This document shows, in pieces, positions 8,445 through 17,174 of a DNA stretch of 64,000 nucleotides (within the stretch, counting starts at the first letter, position 1; each line of letters opens with the position of its first letter). Source of the DNA: Romboutsia_C sp015668195 (GTDB taxonomy: Bacteria > Bacillota > Clostridia > Peptostreptococcales > Peptostreptococcaceae); contig NZ_JADPFC010000002.1 of the NCBI RefSeq assembly GCF_015668195.1, positions 372,001 to 436,000 of the forward strand, written 5' to 3'. The position numbers and the translations under genes were made by a program. The notes beneath the pieces are model-generated. The model was not told the DNA's origin and made no database searches. It saw only the letters and a program-made list of their open reading frames with translations.

Positions 8445-10313
8445 TTACCTTTCTAGTTCACAGTCTTTTACTCTCATCGCTATCTTCTCTGGAGATAAAC
8501 CTATTGTATCATATATTTCATCTGCATTCCCATGAGGTACAAATGCTTCTGGAAGACCTAAATTCATAATATCAACATCAATTTTATTGTCTGTTATATA
8601 TTTATTTATCCTACTTCCAAATCCGCCTATTATTGTATTATCTTCAATAGTTATAACCTTTTTATGAGTTTTTAATAAATCTGATAAAAGATTTTTATCG
8701 ATAGGCTTTAAAAACCTTGCATTAACTATTGTTGGATTTATATCCTCTTTTACCAATAATTCTTTAGCTTTAAGGGCATGTTTTACCATATTTCCTATTG
8801 CTAGTATTAGTATATCTTCTCCTTTTGACAATACCTCATAACTTCCTACTTTTATAGGTTCATACTTACCACTTTCTAAGTAATAACTACCACCTCTTGG
8901 ATATCTAATAGCTACAGGTTCTTTTAATTCTAGAGATAAATCCATCATTAACTCTAACTCTCTACAATCTTTAGGTGCCATAACTGTTATATTTGGTATT
9001 GCATTTAAATAACTTAAATCAAACATCCCATGATGAGTTTCACCATCATTACCTACTATACCAGCTCTATCTATAAGGAATGTTACAGGTTTTTTAGTAA
9101 TACATACATCATGTATTACTTGATCATATGCCCTTTGTAAAAATGATGAGTATACAGCAAAATACGGTTTTAAACCATTTTTTGCAAGTCCTGCAGCAAA
9201 TGTAGTGGCATGTTGTTCTGCTATACCAACATCATAGTATCTATTTGGATATACTTTTTCAAATAAATTTAATCCTGTACCCGATGGCATGGCTGCAGTT
9301 ATTGCACATACTCTGTTATCTTTTTCTCCCATAGATACTAATTTTTCTCCAACTAATGAAGATATAGATTTTGTACCAGATGATTTTATACCTTCTCTTA
9401 TATCAAACTTTGACACTCCATGATATTTATGTGGTTCATTTTCTGCAAATCTATATCCTTTACCTTTTTTAGTTATAACATGAAGAAGCTTTGGTCCTTT
9501 TTTTTGTTTACATTTTTCTAAAATTTCTATTAACTCTTTAGTATTGTGCCCATCTATAGGACCATAATATTTTATTCCTAAAGATTCAAATAACTCACAT
9601 TCTTGAGGAATAAATGTACTTATTATACTATCTTTAAATTTATTGGCTGTCTTAGATATTAACTCTCCTCCAGGAGCTATATTTAATATCTTTTCAACTT
9701 CACTTTTTACTTTATTAGCTGTTGAGTTTCTAACTATACTAGATAAATACCTAGACATTCCACCCACATTTTTATCTATAGACATTTCGTTGTCATTTAG
9801 TATAACTATCATATCAGTTTTTGTATGTCCTAGATGATTTAATGCTTCTAGTGCCATACCACCTGTTATTGATCCATCTCCAATTACAGCTATGACATTA
9901 CTATTTTCTCCCTTTATATCTCTTGCACATGCAATACCATGTGCTACTGAAATTGATGTGCTACTATGCCCTGTATCAAATATATCATGTTCACTTTCAC
10001 ACTCTTTAGGAAATCCACTTAAACCATTTAATTGTCTTAGTGTATTAAATTCTTCTTTTCTTCCTGTTATCATCTTATGTACATAAGATTGATGCCCAAC
10101 ATCCCATACAATTTTATCTTTAGGACTTTCAAATACTTTATGTAATGCTAGTGTAAGCTCTACAACCCCTAGATTTGAAGCCAAGTGCCCTCCTGTCTGA
10201 GAAACAGATTTAACTAAGAATTTTCTTATATCTTTTGATAGTTCATCCATTTGTTCAACGTTCATCAACTTTATATCACTTGGGGAGTTTACTTTATCTA
10301 AATATTTATACAT
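8445..10313 (-). CDS. dxs: 1-deoxy-D-xylulose-5-phosphate synthase
   Basis: A 622-aa thiamine-diphosphate enzyme that joins pyruvate and glyceraldehyde 3-phosphate in the first step of the MEP isoprenoid pathway. The thiamine-diphosphate/Mg site is GDGSITGGMALEALN (about 143-157) with VILNDNEMSI. The pyrimidine-binding domain shows GIAEQHATTFAAGLA, and DRAGIVGNDGETHHG carries the substrate-binding residues. A transketolase C-terminal domain ends the protein. RBS AAAGGTGAGG precedes ATG 10311-10313. It sits downstream of ispA, linking C5 precursor supply to prenyl diphosphate synthesis, though a terminator-like hairpin lies in the leader. Confidence 0.97.
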   Translation of the reverse strand: MYKYLDKVNSPSDIKLMNVEQMDELSKDIRKFLVKSVSQTGGHLASNLGVVELTLALHKVFESPKDKIVWDVGHQSYVHKMITGRKEEFNTLRQLNGLSGFPKECESEHDIFDTGHSSTSISVAHGIACARDIKGENSNVIAVIGDGSITGGMALEALNHLGHTKTDMIVILNDNEMSIDKNVGGMSRYLSSIVRNSTANKVKSEVEKILNIAPGGELISKTANKFKDSIISTFIPQECELFESLGIKYYGPIDGHNTKELIEILEKCKQKKGPKLLHVITKKGKGYRFAENEPHKYHGVSKFDIREGIKSSGTKSISSLVGEKLVSMGEKDNRVCAITAAMPSGTGLNLFEKVYPNRYYDVGIAEQHATTFAAGLAKNGLKPYFAVYSSFLQRAYDQVIHDVCITKKPVTFLIDRAGIVGNDGETHHGMFDLSYLNAIPNITVMAPKDCRELELMMDLSLELKEPVAIRYPRGGSYYLESGKYEPIKVGSYEVLSKGEDILILAIGNMVKHALKAKELLVKEDINPTIVNARFLKPIDKNLLSDLLKTHKKVITIEDNTIIGGFGSRINKYITDNKIDVDIMNLGLPEAFVPHGNADEIYDTIGLSPEKIAMRVKDCELER

Positions 10314-10404
10314 ATAATCCTCACCTTTATTTATCAGCTATTAATGCAATTAATAGTCTATAATTTACTTTATACAAATTTTATTTATAAAATTCTAACA
10401 TCTA

Positions 10405-10447
10405 AAAAATGAATATACCTTAGTATTGACTAAGTTATATTCATTTT
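10405..10447 (-). terminator. Strong hairpin with T run between DivPAP2 gene and dxs
   Basis: Arms of about 18 bases (AATGAATATA plus CTTAG) pair with one mismatch around a short loop; on the minus strand TTCATTTTTT follows. It could end the nusB-ispA-DivPAP2 transcript, or act inside a dxs leader because a TTGACA element lies upstream of it. Confidence 0.7.
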
Positions 10448-10521
10448 ATAACCGTATTAAAATATTTACTATTTCAAGTATCTTAATCTATATAAAATTT
10501 AATCATCTATAATTTTACTTA

Positions 10522-10550
10522 TAAACATATAATTTTAATACTTTTGTCAA
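10522..10550 (-). promoter_or_regulatory. Possible promoter upstream of the dxs leader
   Basis: A perfect -35 TTGACA (10545-10550, minus strand) with a weak -10 TGTTTA 17 bases later. Transcription from here would meet the hairpin at 10405-10447 before reaching dxs. The -10 is poor, so confidence is low. Confidence 0.3.
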
Positions 10551-10586
10551 ATACGAATTATATCATACATTGTATATTTTTTCAAT

Positions 10587-11024
10587 TTACACGAAGTATA
10601 GTGCTACTAATATACCTAGTATTGCTCCAAACAATACTTCTTTAGGAGTATGACCTACTAGCTCTTTTAATTTTTCATGTTTTATTGGTTTTTTATGATG
10701 TACATCATCTATAATTTGATTTAGTATTGCTGCTTGCTTTCCTACAGAACGTCTTACTCCAGTTGCATCATACATTATTATCAAAGAAAATACACATACT
10801 ATAGCAAAGTCAGTTGATTGAAAACCTCTCTCTATACCAACTAGTGTTGATAGACTCGTTACAAAGGAACTATGAGAACTTGGCATTCCTCCTGATGTAA
10901 ATAATCTAGAAATCTCAATTCTCTTATCTTTTCCTGTAAATATTTTTATAAATTGTGCTAAGAAACAAGCAAATATACTTATCCCTAAAACTTTGTTGCT
11001 AAAAATTTGTGAAAAAAAATCCAT
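10587..11024 (-). CDS. Divergent PAP2 family membrane protein (YuiD-like)
   Basis: A 145-aa membrane protein of the DivPAP2/DUF212 family, a distant relative of PAP2 phosphatases. Three to four hydrophobic segments (about 10-27, 62-85, 125-144) surround the conserved SGGMPSSHSSFVTSLSTLVG motif and DATGVRRSVGKQA. These replace the KxxxxxxRP/PSGH/SRxxxxxHxxxD signature of classical PAP2 enzymes. Nine bases after ispA, so translationally coupled with isoprenoid genes. A role in prenyl or lipid phosphate handling is plausible but unproven. Confidence 0.85.
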   Translation of the reverse strand: MDFFSQIFSNKVLGISIFACFLAQFIKIFTGKDKRIEISRLFTSGGMPSSHSSFVTSLSTLVGIERGFQSTDFAIVCVFSLIIMYDATGVRRSVGKQAAILNQIIDDVHHKKPIKHEKLKELVGHTPKEVLFGAILGILVALYFV

Positions 11025-11033
11025 TGTTCCTCC

Positions 11034-11921
11034 TTAGTACTCTCTATCCACTATATAATCAGCTAAACCGCTTAAAAACTCTGTTTCATTTGATATTTGA
11101 TTTAAGGCTTCTTTAGCTTCTTTTATTAACCTATTAGCTTCCTCTTTTGACTCTTCTAGACCTATTAAGGATGGGTAAGTAGATTTGTTATTATCTATGT
11201 CACTACCTACTTTCTTTCCTAACTTAGACTCATCTCCAACTATATCTAGTATGTCATCCACTATTTGGAAGGCTAATCCTATGTTTTTAGCGTATTTAGT
11301 TATATTTTTTAATTCATTATCATTTGCATTTCCTATTATAGCTCCTGCTCTCATACATCCTATCATTATAGCTGCAGTCTTATTATTATGTATATAATCT
11401 AGTTTTTCCTTAGATATTTTTTTATTTTCACTTTGAATATCTACTACTTGTCCACCTATCATACCATTTATTCCTGCAGCTGATGCTATTTCATACATAG
11501 CATTTAGATATTTATTTGGATTTTCTTTGTTCATAGAACCTAAAAGCATAACTTCAAAAGCATAATTTAAAAGGCCATCTCCTGCAAGTATAGCCATATC
11601 TTCACCAAATACTATATGATTTGTTTTTCTACCTCTTCTTAAATCATCATTATCAAGTGCTGGTAGATCATCATGTATTAAAGAATATGTATGTATCATT
11701 TCTATTGCCATAGCAAATGGTATAGCATCCTTATAGTCTCCACCTACCGATTTACATGCTTCTAATGTAAGTATTGGTCTTAATCTTTTTCCACCTGCAC
11801 TTAAACTATAATTCATAGCCTCCATTATAGTTTTTTGGTATCCTTCTTCTTTTGGCATATACTCTTTTAATAATTTTTCTATATAACTTGCTTTTTCTTT
11901 TAGCACTGCTTTAAATTCCAC
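11034..11921 (-). CDS. ispA: Polyprenyl (farnesyl/geranyl) diphosphate synthase
   Basis: A 295-aa all-helical trans-prenyltransferase that condenses isopentenyl diphosphate with allylic diphosphates. First aspartate-rich motif DDLPALDNDDLRRG (from about residue 79) and second DDILD (about 220), with GGKRLRP and a KTAAIMIG helix. The two extra residues between the Asp pairs of the first motif are typical of bacterial FPP synthases. GTG 11919-11921 is the start, seven bases from GGAGG. It overlaps no gene but follows xseB by two bases, as in Bacillus. Confidence 0.95.
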   Translation of the reverse strand: MEFKAVLKEKASYIEKLLKEYMPKEEGYQKTIMEAMNYSLSAGGKRLRPILTLEACKSVGGDYKDAIPFAMAIEMIHTYSLIHDDLPALDNDDLRRGRKTNHIVFGEDMAILAGDGLLNYAFEVMLLGSMNKENPNKYLNAMYEIASAAGINGMIGGQVVDIQSENKKISKEKLDYIHNNKTAAIMIGCMRAGAIIGNANDNELKNITKYAKNIGLAFQIVDDILDIVGDESKLGKKVGSDIDNNKSTYPSLIGLEESKEEANRLIKEAKEALNQISNETEFLSGLADYIVDREY

Positions 11922-11923
11922 AT

Positions 11924-12139
11924 TTATTCCTCCCTAATATCAAATTCTTCTTCTACACCTAATTTATTAAATTTACTTATTTTAAATGTCGCATCATCTA
12001 AAAGCTTATTACAATATTTATAAAGACTTATACCTTCTTCATACAAACTTAATGACTCATCTAAACTAGCATTTTTAGATTCTAATTTTTCTAGAATTTC
12101 TTCTAATTTTTTATAGGCTTGTTCATACGTTAGATTCAT
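11924..12139 (-). CDS. xseB: Exodeoxyribonuclease VII small subunit
   Basis: A 71-aa two-helix coiled-coil protein starting MNLTYEQAYKKLEEILEKLE, the family signature, followed by SLDESLSLYEEGISLYKYC. It binds XseA to form exonuclease VII, which degrades single-stranded DNA. Two bases separate it from xseA upstream and from ispA downstream, so the three are one transcript. Confidence 0.95.
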   Translation of the reverse strand: MNLTYEQAYKKLEEILEKLESKNASLDESLSLYEEGISLYKYCNKLLDDATFKISKFNKLGVEEEFDIREE

Positions 12140-12141
12140 GT

Positions 12142-13347
12142 CTATACCTCTTTTGATTTTATTTTTTCAACAGTACACTCAATACTTCCATCTTTTAAAA
12201 CTATATCCAAGTTATCTTTAAAATTTATCTCTTTTATACTGTTTACTGTAACTCCATGTTTTGATAATATACTATACCCTCTATCTAAGGTTGATAATGG
12301 GCTCATATTATGAAGTATTGCTCCAGTTTTTGAAAGTCGATCTTTTTCTGTGTTTAATTTCTTTTCTGCTTCAAGTGTTATTTTATCATATATCCTATCT
12401 AATTGTATAATTTTATCTCTTATTATATAGGACTTAACATAACTATTTATATTATCTATAGTATGATTTAGCCTATGCTCATTTATATTTATATTACTAG
12501 TTAATGATTTATTCATTCTATTTAATATGTTATGTAGTTTATAGTTTAGTTCCTCTAGTGATGGTGTTGCTATTTCTGCTGCTGCCGATGGTGTAGGTGC
12601 CCTCATATCACTTACAAAATCGCATATAGTAAAATCTGTTTCATGTCCTACTGCAGATATTATAGGTATTTTAGATTCAAAGACTGCCCTAGCTACAATT
12701 TCTTCATTAAATGACCATAACTCTTCTATAGATCCTCCACCTCTACCAACTATAATGGTATCTACATTGTCCATCCTATTAAAAAATTCTATCCCATCAC
12801 ATATATCATACTTTGAATTTTCACCTTGGACATTGACAGAGTATAGTTTTATACTAACTTTTGGGTATCTTCGTTTTACTACGTTTACTATATCTCTTAT
12901 AACTGCACCTGTTTGTGATGTTACTACGCCTATGGAATTTGGTATTTTAGGAATAGGCTTTTTATATTTATTGTCAAATAATCCTTCTTTTTCTAACTTT
13001 TCTTTTAATTTATTAAACTCTATATATAAATTTCCTATGCCTTCTGTTTCTATAGAATTTATATACAACTGATAAGAACCATCTCTTTCATATACAGATA
13101 TATATCCATTAGCTATAATCTTAGTTCCATTAGTTAACGCTAAGTCTTTATTATAATTATTTTTAAATATAACACAGTTTATTTTTGAATTTTCATCTTT
13201 TAAAGATAAGTATACGTTTCCACTACTATGTATTTTAAAATTCGATATTTCTCCTTTTACTTTTAAATTGTATAGAATAGGATCATTACTTAATATTCTT
13301 TTTATATATGAATTAGCTTCACTTATAGTTAAGGCTCTTATTTTCAA
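12142..13347 (-). CDS. xseA: Exodeoxyribonuclease VII large subunit
   Basis: A 401-aa nuclease subunit. An OB-fold domain (about 1-100, KIRALTISEANSYIKRIL onward) binds single-stranded DNA. The catalytic domain includes IGVVTSQTGAVIRDI, VGRGGGSIEELWSFN and AVGHETDFTICDFVSDMRA, all exonuclease VII hallmarks. A C-terminal coiled-coil arm (about 260-350) holds the small subunits. TTG 13345-13347 is the only start that keeps the full N-terminus; GGAGTG lies seven bases upstream. Its start overlaps the end of the TsaD-like gene by 29 bp. Confidence 0.95.
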   Translation of the reverse strand: MKIRALTISEANSYIKRILSNDPILYNLKVKGEISNFKIHSSGNVYLSLKDENSKINCVIFKNNYNKDLALTNGTKIIANGYISVYERDGSYQLYINSIETEGIGNLYIEFNKLKEKLEKEGLFDNKYKKPIPKIPNSIGVVTSQTGAVIRDIVNVVKRRYPKVSIKLYSVNVQGENSKYDICDGIEFFNRMDNVDTIIVGRGGGSIEELWSFNEEIVARAVFESKIPIISAVGHETDFTICDFVSDMRAPTPSAAAEIATPSLEELNYKLHNILNRMNKSLTSNININEHRLNHTIDNINSYVKSYIIRDKIIQLDRIYDKITLEAEKKLNTEKDRLSKTGAILHNMSPLSTLDRGYSILSKHGVTVNSIKEINFKDNLDIVLKDGSIECTVEKIKSKEV

Positions 13348-14296
13348 ATTTTTTCACTCCTATTAAAGCACAACCAACAGCATTGTCTGTTGCGTACTCT
13401 GGTTTAGTAAAATATGTATTTATCTTATATTTTCTTAATCTATTTGTTAACTCTTTCGATATATACTTACTAGCAGATACTCCTCCAGCAAATACTATAT
13501 CTTTTATATTGTATTCTTTACTTATATGTTCTATTGATTTTATCATATTTCTAACTACTGCATCTAAAACTAATTTACTTATATATTCTTTATCATAATC
13601 ATCTATTATATTATTTATTTGATTTTCAAGACCTGATAAGTTCATATATCCCTCTTTTACAGATGTTTTTAAACCTTGTTTTATTATAGATTTACAATTT
13701 AATGCATTTTCATCTATATACTTACCACAAGGGAAGTCATATCCCATCTTAACTCCAATTCTATCGATAAGTTGCCCAAAACTTATATCCTTACTTCCAC
13801 CCACTATTTCTATATCATAGCTTTCTTTGTTTTTAGTACAAAGTAGTATTTCTGTTGTTCCTCCTGACATATGAACAGATAAAAACCTTTCCTCATTTAA
13901 TTTATTATTTAAAAGACTTGCTTCTATATGATTTTCTTGATGAGTAGTTTCATATAAATCACAACCTATCATCGTTGAACACAACTTAGAAAAATTATAT
14001 CCTACAGTAAATACTGGCATGTAAGATTTTTTAATTGGCCTTGGTTTTGTAGATGCACATATTCCAACTACATTATATTTATTTATAATCGATTTTATTT
14101 TACTGTCTATTTCTCCTAAATTATTTATATGCTGAAAAACAGCTTCACTTTGCCTTAATCCCTTACTATCTTTTTTTACTTTAAGTAATATTTTTTCATT
14201 AAATATTACTTTTTTATCTAAAGATATAGCTGCTATAGAAGTTGTATAGCAGCTAGTATCTATTCCTATTATTATATTATTTTGATTCTGTTTCAC
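13319..14296 (-). CDS. TsaD/Kae1-like protein (peptidase M22 family paralogue)
   Basis: About 325 aa of the Kae1/TsaD ASKHA fold. It has GIDTSCYTTSIAAI (phosphate 1), metal-binding HxxxH in ETTHQENHIEAS, MSGGTTEILLC, GGSKDISFGQLIDRIG, FAGGVSASKYI and YATDNAVGCAL with the third metal ligand Asp. Canonical TsaD makes the t6A37 tRNA modification with TsaB/TsaE; this copy is shorter and diverged and lies between nusB and xseA rather than with tsaB. It probably is a second, clostridial paralogue of unknown substrate. GTG 14294-14296 is favoured (AGGAA nine bases upstream); GTG 14303-14305 is possible. It overlaps nusB by 20 bp. Confidence 0.8.
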   Translation of the reverse strand: MKQNQNNIIIGIDTSCYTTSIAAISLDKKVIFNEKILLKVKKDSKGLRQSEAVFQHINNLGEIDSKIKSIINKYNVVGICASTKPRPIKKSYMPVFTVGYNFSKLCSTMIGCDLYETTHQENHIEASLLNNKLNEERFLSVHMSGGTTEILLCTKNKESYDIEIVGGSKDISFGQLIDRIGVKMGYDFPCGKYIDENALNCKSIIKQGLKTSVKEGYMNLSGLENQINNIIDDYDKEYISKLVLDAVVRNMIKSIEHISKEYNIKDIVFAGGVSASKYISKELTNRLRKYKINTYFTKPEYATDNAVGCALIGVKKFENKSLNYK

Positions 14297-14780
14297 TAAC
14301 AACACTTCCTAATATTCCATTTATGAATTTAGGAGTTTTGTCATCACAGTATAATTTAGCCATTTCTATAGCTTCATTGATTGAAACTTTATTTGGTATC
14401 TCTTCTACAAATAATATTTCACATATAGCTAGTCTTAATATTGCTAAGTCTACTTTGGCCATTCTATTAACTGACCAATTTTTAGCATATTTATTTATCA
14501 TTGCATCTATCTCGTCCGATTTTTCACTTAATAATTTACACATTTGAGCCATATATTCTCTATCTATAACATCATCAGCTTTTAAATTTTCTAATTTTAA
14601 CTCTGGGTTATTTGAATATTGTAATCTAAGCTCTTCATATCTATTTGTTATGTATTCTAATTGATCATTTAAAAATTTATCTAATACATCACCCATATCT
14701 TCTTTAGTTATTTGAGTTTGATATATTAATTTCATCATATACTCTCTTGTAGTTACTTTTCTCGCCTTATCATTTTTCAT
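14277..14780 (-). CDS. nusB: Transcription antitermination factor NusB
   Basis: A 167-aa all-helical RNA-binding protein that, with NusE (S10), binds boxA of rRNA leaders. Starts MKNDKARKVTTREYMMKLIY and ends with the typical KVSINEAIEMAKLYCDDKTPKFINGILG. It has an insertion in the middle (about 45-85) compared with short NusB proteins. ATG 14778-14780 has GAGGAGG ten bases upstream; a longer reading frame to 14825 runs into the preceding terminator and is rejected. Confidence 0.95.
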   Translation of the reverse strand: MKNDKARKVTTREYMMKLIYQTQITKEDMGDVLDKFLNDQLEYITNRYEELRLQYSNNPELKLENLKADDVIDREYMAQMCKLLSEKSDEIDAMINKYAKNWSVNRMAKVDLAILRLAICEILFVEEIPNKVSINEAIEMAKLYCDDKTPKFINGILGSVVSETESK

Positions 14781-14830
14781 TAGTCTTAATCCTCCTCTAA
14801 TTGATATTATGTACATATTACACAATAAAA

Positions 14831-14853
14831 AACCCTCTGATTTTCAGAGGGTT
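14831..14853 (-). terminator. Rho-independent terminator of the Asp23 gene
   Basis: AACCCTCTGA / TCAGAGGGTT with a short loop, then TTTTTT on the minus strand: a textbook hairpin between the Asp23 gene and nusB. Confidence 0.85.
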
Positions 14854-14856
14854 TGA

Positions 14857-15219
14857 TTAACTTTTCTTAGCTTGCTTAGCTTCTTCTTTCTCAGCTTTTT
14901 CTTTCTTAAAGCTGATTCCTTGAACATGTATATTAACTTGAGAAACATTTAATCCTGTCATTGTCTCAACAGTGTTTTTAACATTTTCCTGAATCTTAAA
15001 AGCTATGTCTGGTATAGATACACCATATTCTATCATAACCATAACATCTAAGCTAACTTCCTCTTCTTCTACTTGTATTTTTACACCATTATTTTTAAAT
15101 AATTTATCTGTTAATGTTGTATTCGTTTCAACGCCTTCTATCTCTAATGCTGCAAGACCTGCTATAGTAGATATTACATCATTAGATATTTTAACTTGTC
15201 CAAAATCATTATTTTCCAT
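14857..15219 (-). CDS. Asp23/Gls24 family envelope stress protein (YqhY-like)
   Basis: A 120-aa protein of the Asp23 family, with VISTIAGLAALEIEGVE near the N-terminus and VMVMIEYGVSIPDIAFKIQ plus VNIHVQGISF near the end; the tail is Lys/Glu-rich (KKEKAEKEEAKQAKKS). It lies before nusB, matching Bacillus yqhY, which is linked to fatty acid/acetyl-CoA carboxylase homeostasis. The accBC genes found beside it in Bacillus are not here. No membrane segment. A second family member is at 45933-46283. Confidence 0.9.
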   Translation of the reverse strand: MENNDFGQVKISNDVISTIAGLAALEIEGVETNTTLTDKLFKNNGVKIQVEEEEVSLDVMVMIEYGVSIPDIAFKIQENVKNTVETMTGLNVSQVNIHVQGISFKKEKAEKEEAKQAKKS

Positions 15220-15294
15220 GATAAACTTACCCCCTTATATAAGGAACTATTTTATAATTATAATAATACCAAATACCATTAAACTTTGCAAGGA

Positions 15295-15323
15295 AATAAC
15301 CTTAGTTAAATTCTAAGGTTATT
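15295..15323 (-). terminator. Hairpin ending the spoIIIA operon
   Basis: Eleven-base arms AATAACCTTAG / CTAAGGTTATT around a seven-base loop, 39 bases after spoIIIAH. Only a short T run follows, so efficiency is uncertain. Confidence 0.6.
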
Positions 15324-15361
15324 GTTTTCTTTATATTAATATGTACATTTTTTGTTTTGTA

Positions 15362-16012
15362 TTAATTTTCATTGTTCATAATTTTTATATTTTCATAATC
15401 TACTTTAGCTTCTTCTGCTACTAAATCAAATACTTTTGCTGCATCTTTCTTTTCAAATTTCTTCTCATTTACTACAACATTTACACTTTCATCACTTATA
15501 TATACTAATGCATTTTCAAAACCTTTAGTACTTAATAAGTTTTCTATTTTAAGTTCAGTTTCCTGGTCTTTAACTAATTTAAGCTTCATATTTGATGCCT
15601 CTTCCCTAGCTTTATCTGAAGTAGATGGATTATTTATCATTTCATTTAATTGTCCACTTAATTCATTTCTTTGTTTTTCTCTAGTCATTTTCATATCTAG
15701 TATATATGTAGACTTTTTCATATTTTTTTCTGATGTTAATTGACTTTTTATCTCCTTACTCGTTTCAGTTACTTTTTCACTAACTTCGCTTTTTTTACTA
15801 TCTACGACTTCTACTTCATCTTCTTTATCTTTTTTATTTTCAGATTTTTTTTCTGAGTTTTTCTCTATTTGCGCTTCTTCATACGCTTTTAGCTCTTGAC
15901 CTGTTTCTATAGCTGATTTTTCGCTTAACTTATAATTTACAACTCCTACTACTACTAACATAGCTGCTAAACTTACTACAACAAAACCTCTACCTTTATA
16001 ATCAAACTTCAT
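15362..16012 (-). CDS. spoIIIAH: Stage III sporulation protein AH
   Basis: A 216-aa bitopic protein. One membrane segment near residues 9-25 (VVVSLAAMLVVVGVVNY), a long Lys/Glu/Ser-rich linker (30-95), then a YscJ/FliF-like ring-building domain (about 100-213) with LSGQLNEMINNPSTS and ALVYISDESVNVVV. In the mother cell it crosses to the engulfed forespore membrane and pairs with forespore SpoIIQ to form the feeding channel. Last gene of the operon. spoIIQ is not in this window. Confidence 0.95.
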   Translation of the reverse strand: MKFDYKGRGFVVVSLAAMLVVVGVVNYKLSEKSAIETGQELKAYEEAQIEKNSEKKSENKKDKEDEVEVVDSKKSEVSEKVTETSKEIKSQLTSEKNMKKSTYILDMKMTREKQRNELSGQLNEMINNPSTSDKAREEASNMKLKLVKDQETELKIENLLSTKGFENALVYISDESVNVVVNEKKFEKKDAAKVFDLVAEEAKVDYENIKIMNNEN

Positions 16013-16037
16013 TTTTATCCCCCCAGTTTAATATTTA

Positions 16038-16589
16038 TTACTTTGCATATACCTCTACTTGATGCCCTGCTACTTGAAGAGCAGTTTGTACAGCATCATA
16101 AAGTGTTTCTTTAACAGCAGGGTCACTAGCCCCACTTGATACTACTATTACACCTTTTACACTAGCCTCATTAGTTTTTAGTACTATTGGTTCATTTGAA
16201 CCTGATGTTATTATAGTTTTATTATCACTTGATGTTGTTATAGTTCTTTCTCCTCCCTTAGTATCTTTTTCTTCTGTTTTTTCTGTAGTTGAGTTTGAAT
16301 TATATGCAGGTTGAATTTCTTCACTAGACTCAAATGTTATCATCACATCTACTTCCCCAGCACCTTCTATTTTTGATAATATTTCCTTTAGCTTACTTTC
16401 TAAAGCATCTTCTTTACTTGGAATCTGAGTAGCTTTTGGTTCATTCTTTGTAACTACCTCTTTTTTCTTATCATCTTTTGGTGATAAATTTGGCATTGCA
16501 ATAAGAGCTATTGCACAAACTACTACTAAAGATAATAATGTGTATATCTTTTTTTTATCTTTTTCATTTAGGTTTTTAAACATCCCCAC
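16038..16589 (-). CDS. spoIIIAG: Stage III sporulation protein AG
   Basis: A 183-aa bitopic protein with a membrane segment at about 14-31 (TLLSLVVVCAIALIAMP), a Lys-rich stretch, and a ring-forming domain containing LKEILSKIEGAGEVDVMITFESS and GVIVVSSGASDPAVKETLY. The Thr/Glu/Ser-rich insertion (about 90-125) corresponds to the beta-barrel insert of the Bacillus protein, which assembles a large ring between mother cell and forespore. Nine bases after spoIIIAF. Confidence 0.95.
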   Translation of the reverse strand: MGMFKNLNEKDKKKIYTLLSLVVVCAIALIAMPNLSPKDDKKKEVVTKNEPKATQIPSKEDALESKLKEILSKIEGAGEVDVMITFESSEEIQPAYNSNSTTEKTEEKDTKGGERTITTSSDNKTIITSGSNEPIVLKTNEASVKGVIVVSSGASDPAVKETLYDAVQTALQVAGHQVEVYAK

Positions 16590-16597
16590 AACTCCTA

Positions 16598-17164
16598 TTA
16601 ATCAATTTCTATAGTTTCTATAGATACATCTAGTATCTCTATTAAGTCCTCTTTTAGTTTATCTTCATCTATTCCTTTTTGACTTTCATCACTTTCATTA
16701 AAAGCTTGTTTTATTTTTTCTTTTTCATTAGATTGTATGTCCTCTTTTTCACTTTTATTACTATTTTTTTCTTTAACTTTTATATTTTCTATATCAGATC
16801 CATTTATATCTACATCTTCTAATTCATATCCATACTCATCTAACTTTAGCTTTAAGACTTCTTTAAGTCCATCTTCATATCCTTTACTTAAGCTATCTTT
16901 ACCTGTTTCATTTGCCAAACCATTTATACTATCTACATATTCTTTATTATACTTAGCCATAGACTTTAAAATAGTGTCCTCCAATCTGATATTAGATGAA
17001 AATATATTTATAATTGGAGTTAAAACTATAAACACAAATATGAAATTTAGTACTAAATTTATATAGGGTTTTATTTTAGATGATGGTAAAATCATATTAA
17101 CTACATTTACTATAAAAGCACCTATTAGTATAGTTATAATCCACTGTTTTATACCTTCTAACAT
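16598..17164 (-). CDS. spoIIIAF: Stage III sporulation protein AF
   Basis: A 188-aa membrane protein with two N-terminal hydrophobic segments (about 8-25 and 35-57) starting MLEGIKQWIITILIGAFIVN, typical of SpoIIIAF. A soluble domain with a highly charged middle (KEKNSNKSEKEDIQSNEKEK) follows and ends LIEILDVSIETIEI. Part of the SpoIIIA basal apparatus. Ten bases downstream of spoIIIAE. Confidence 0.93.
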   Translation of the reverse strand: MLEGIKQWIITILIGAFIVNVVNMILPSSKIKPYINLVLNFIFVFIVLTPIINIFSSNIRLEDTILKSMAKYNKEYVDSINGLANETGKDSLSKGYEDGLKEVLKLKLDEYGYELEDVDINGSDIENIKVKEKNSNKSEKEDIQSNEKEKIKQAFNESDESQKGIDEDKLKEDLIEILDVSIETIEID

Positions 17165-17174
17165 AACCCACCTC

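Noticed and set aside
14781..14825. Longer NusB start
   Set aside because: The extension overlaps the region after the Asp23 terminator; ATG 14778-14780 with GAGGAGG fits the family.
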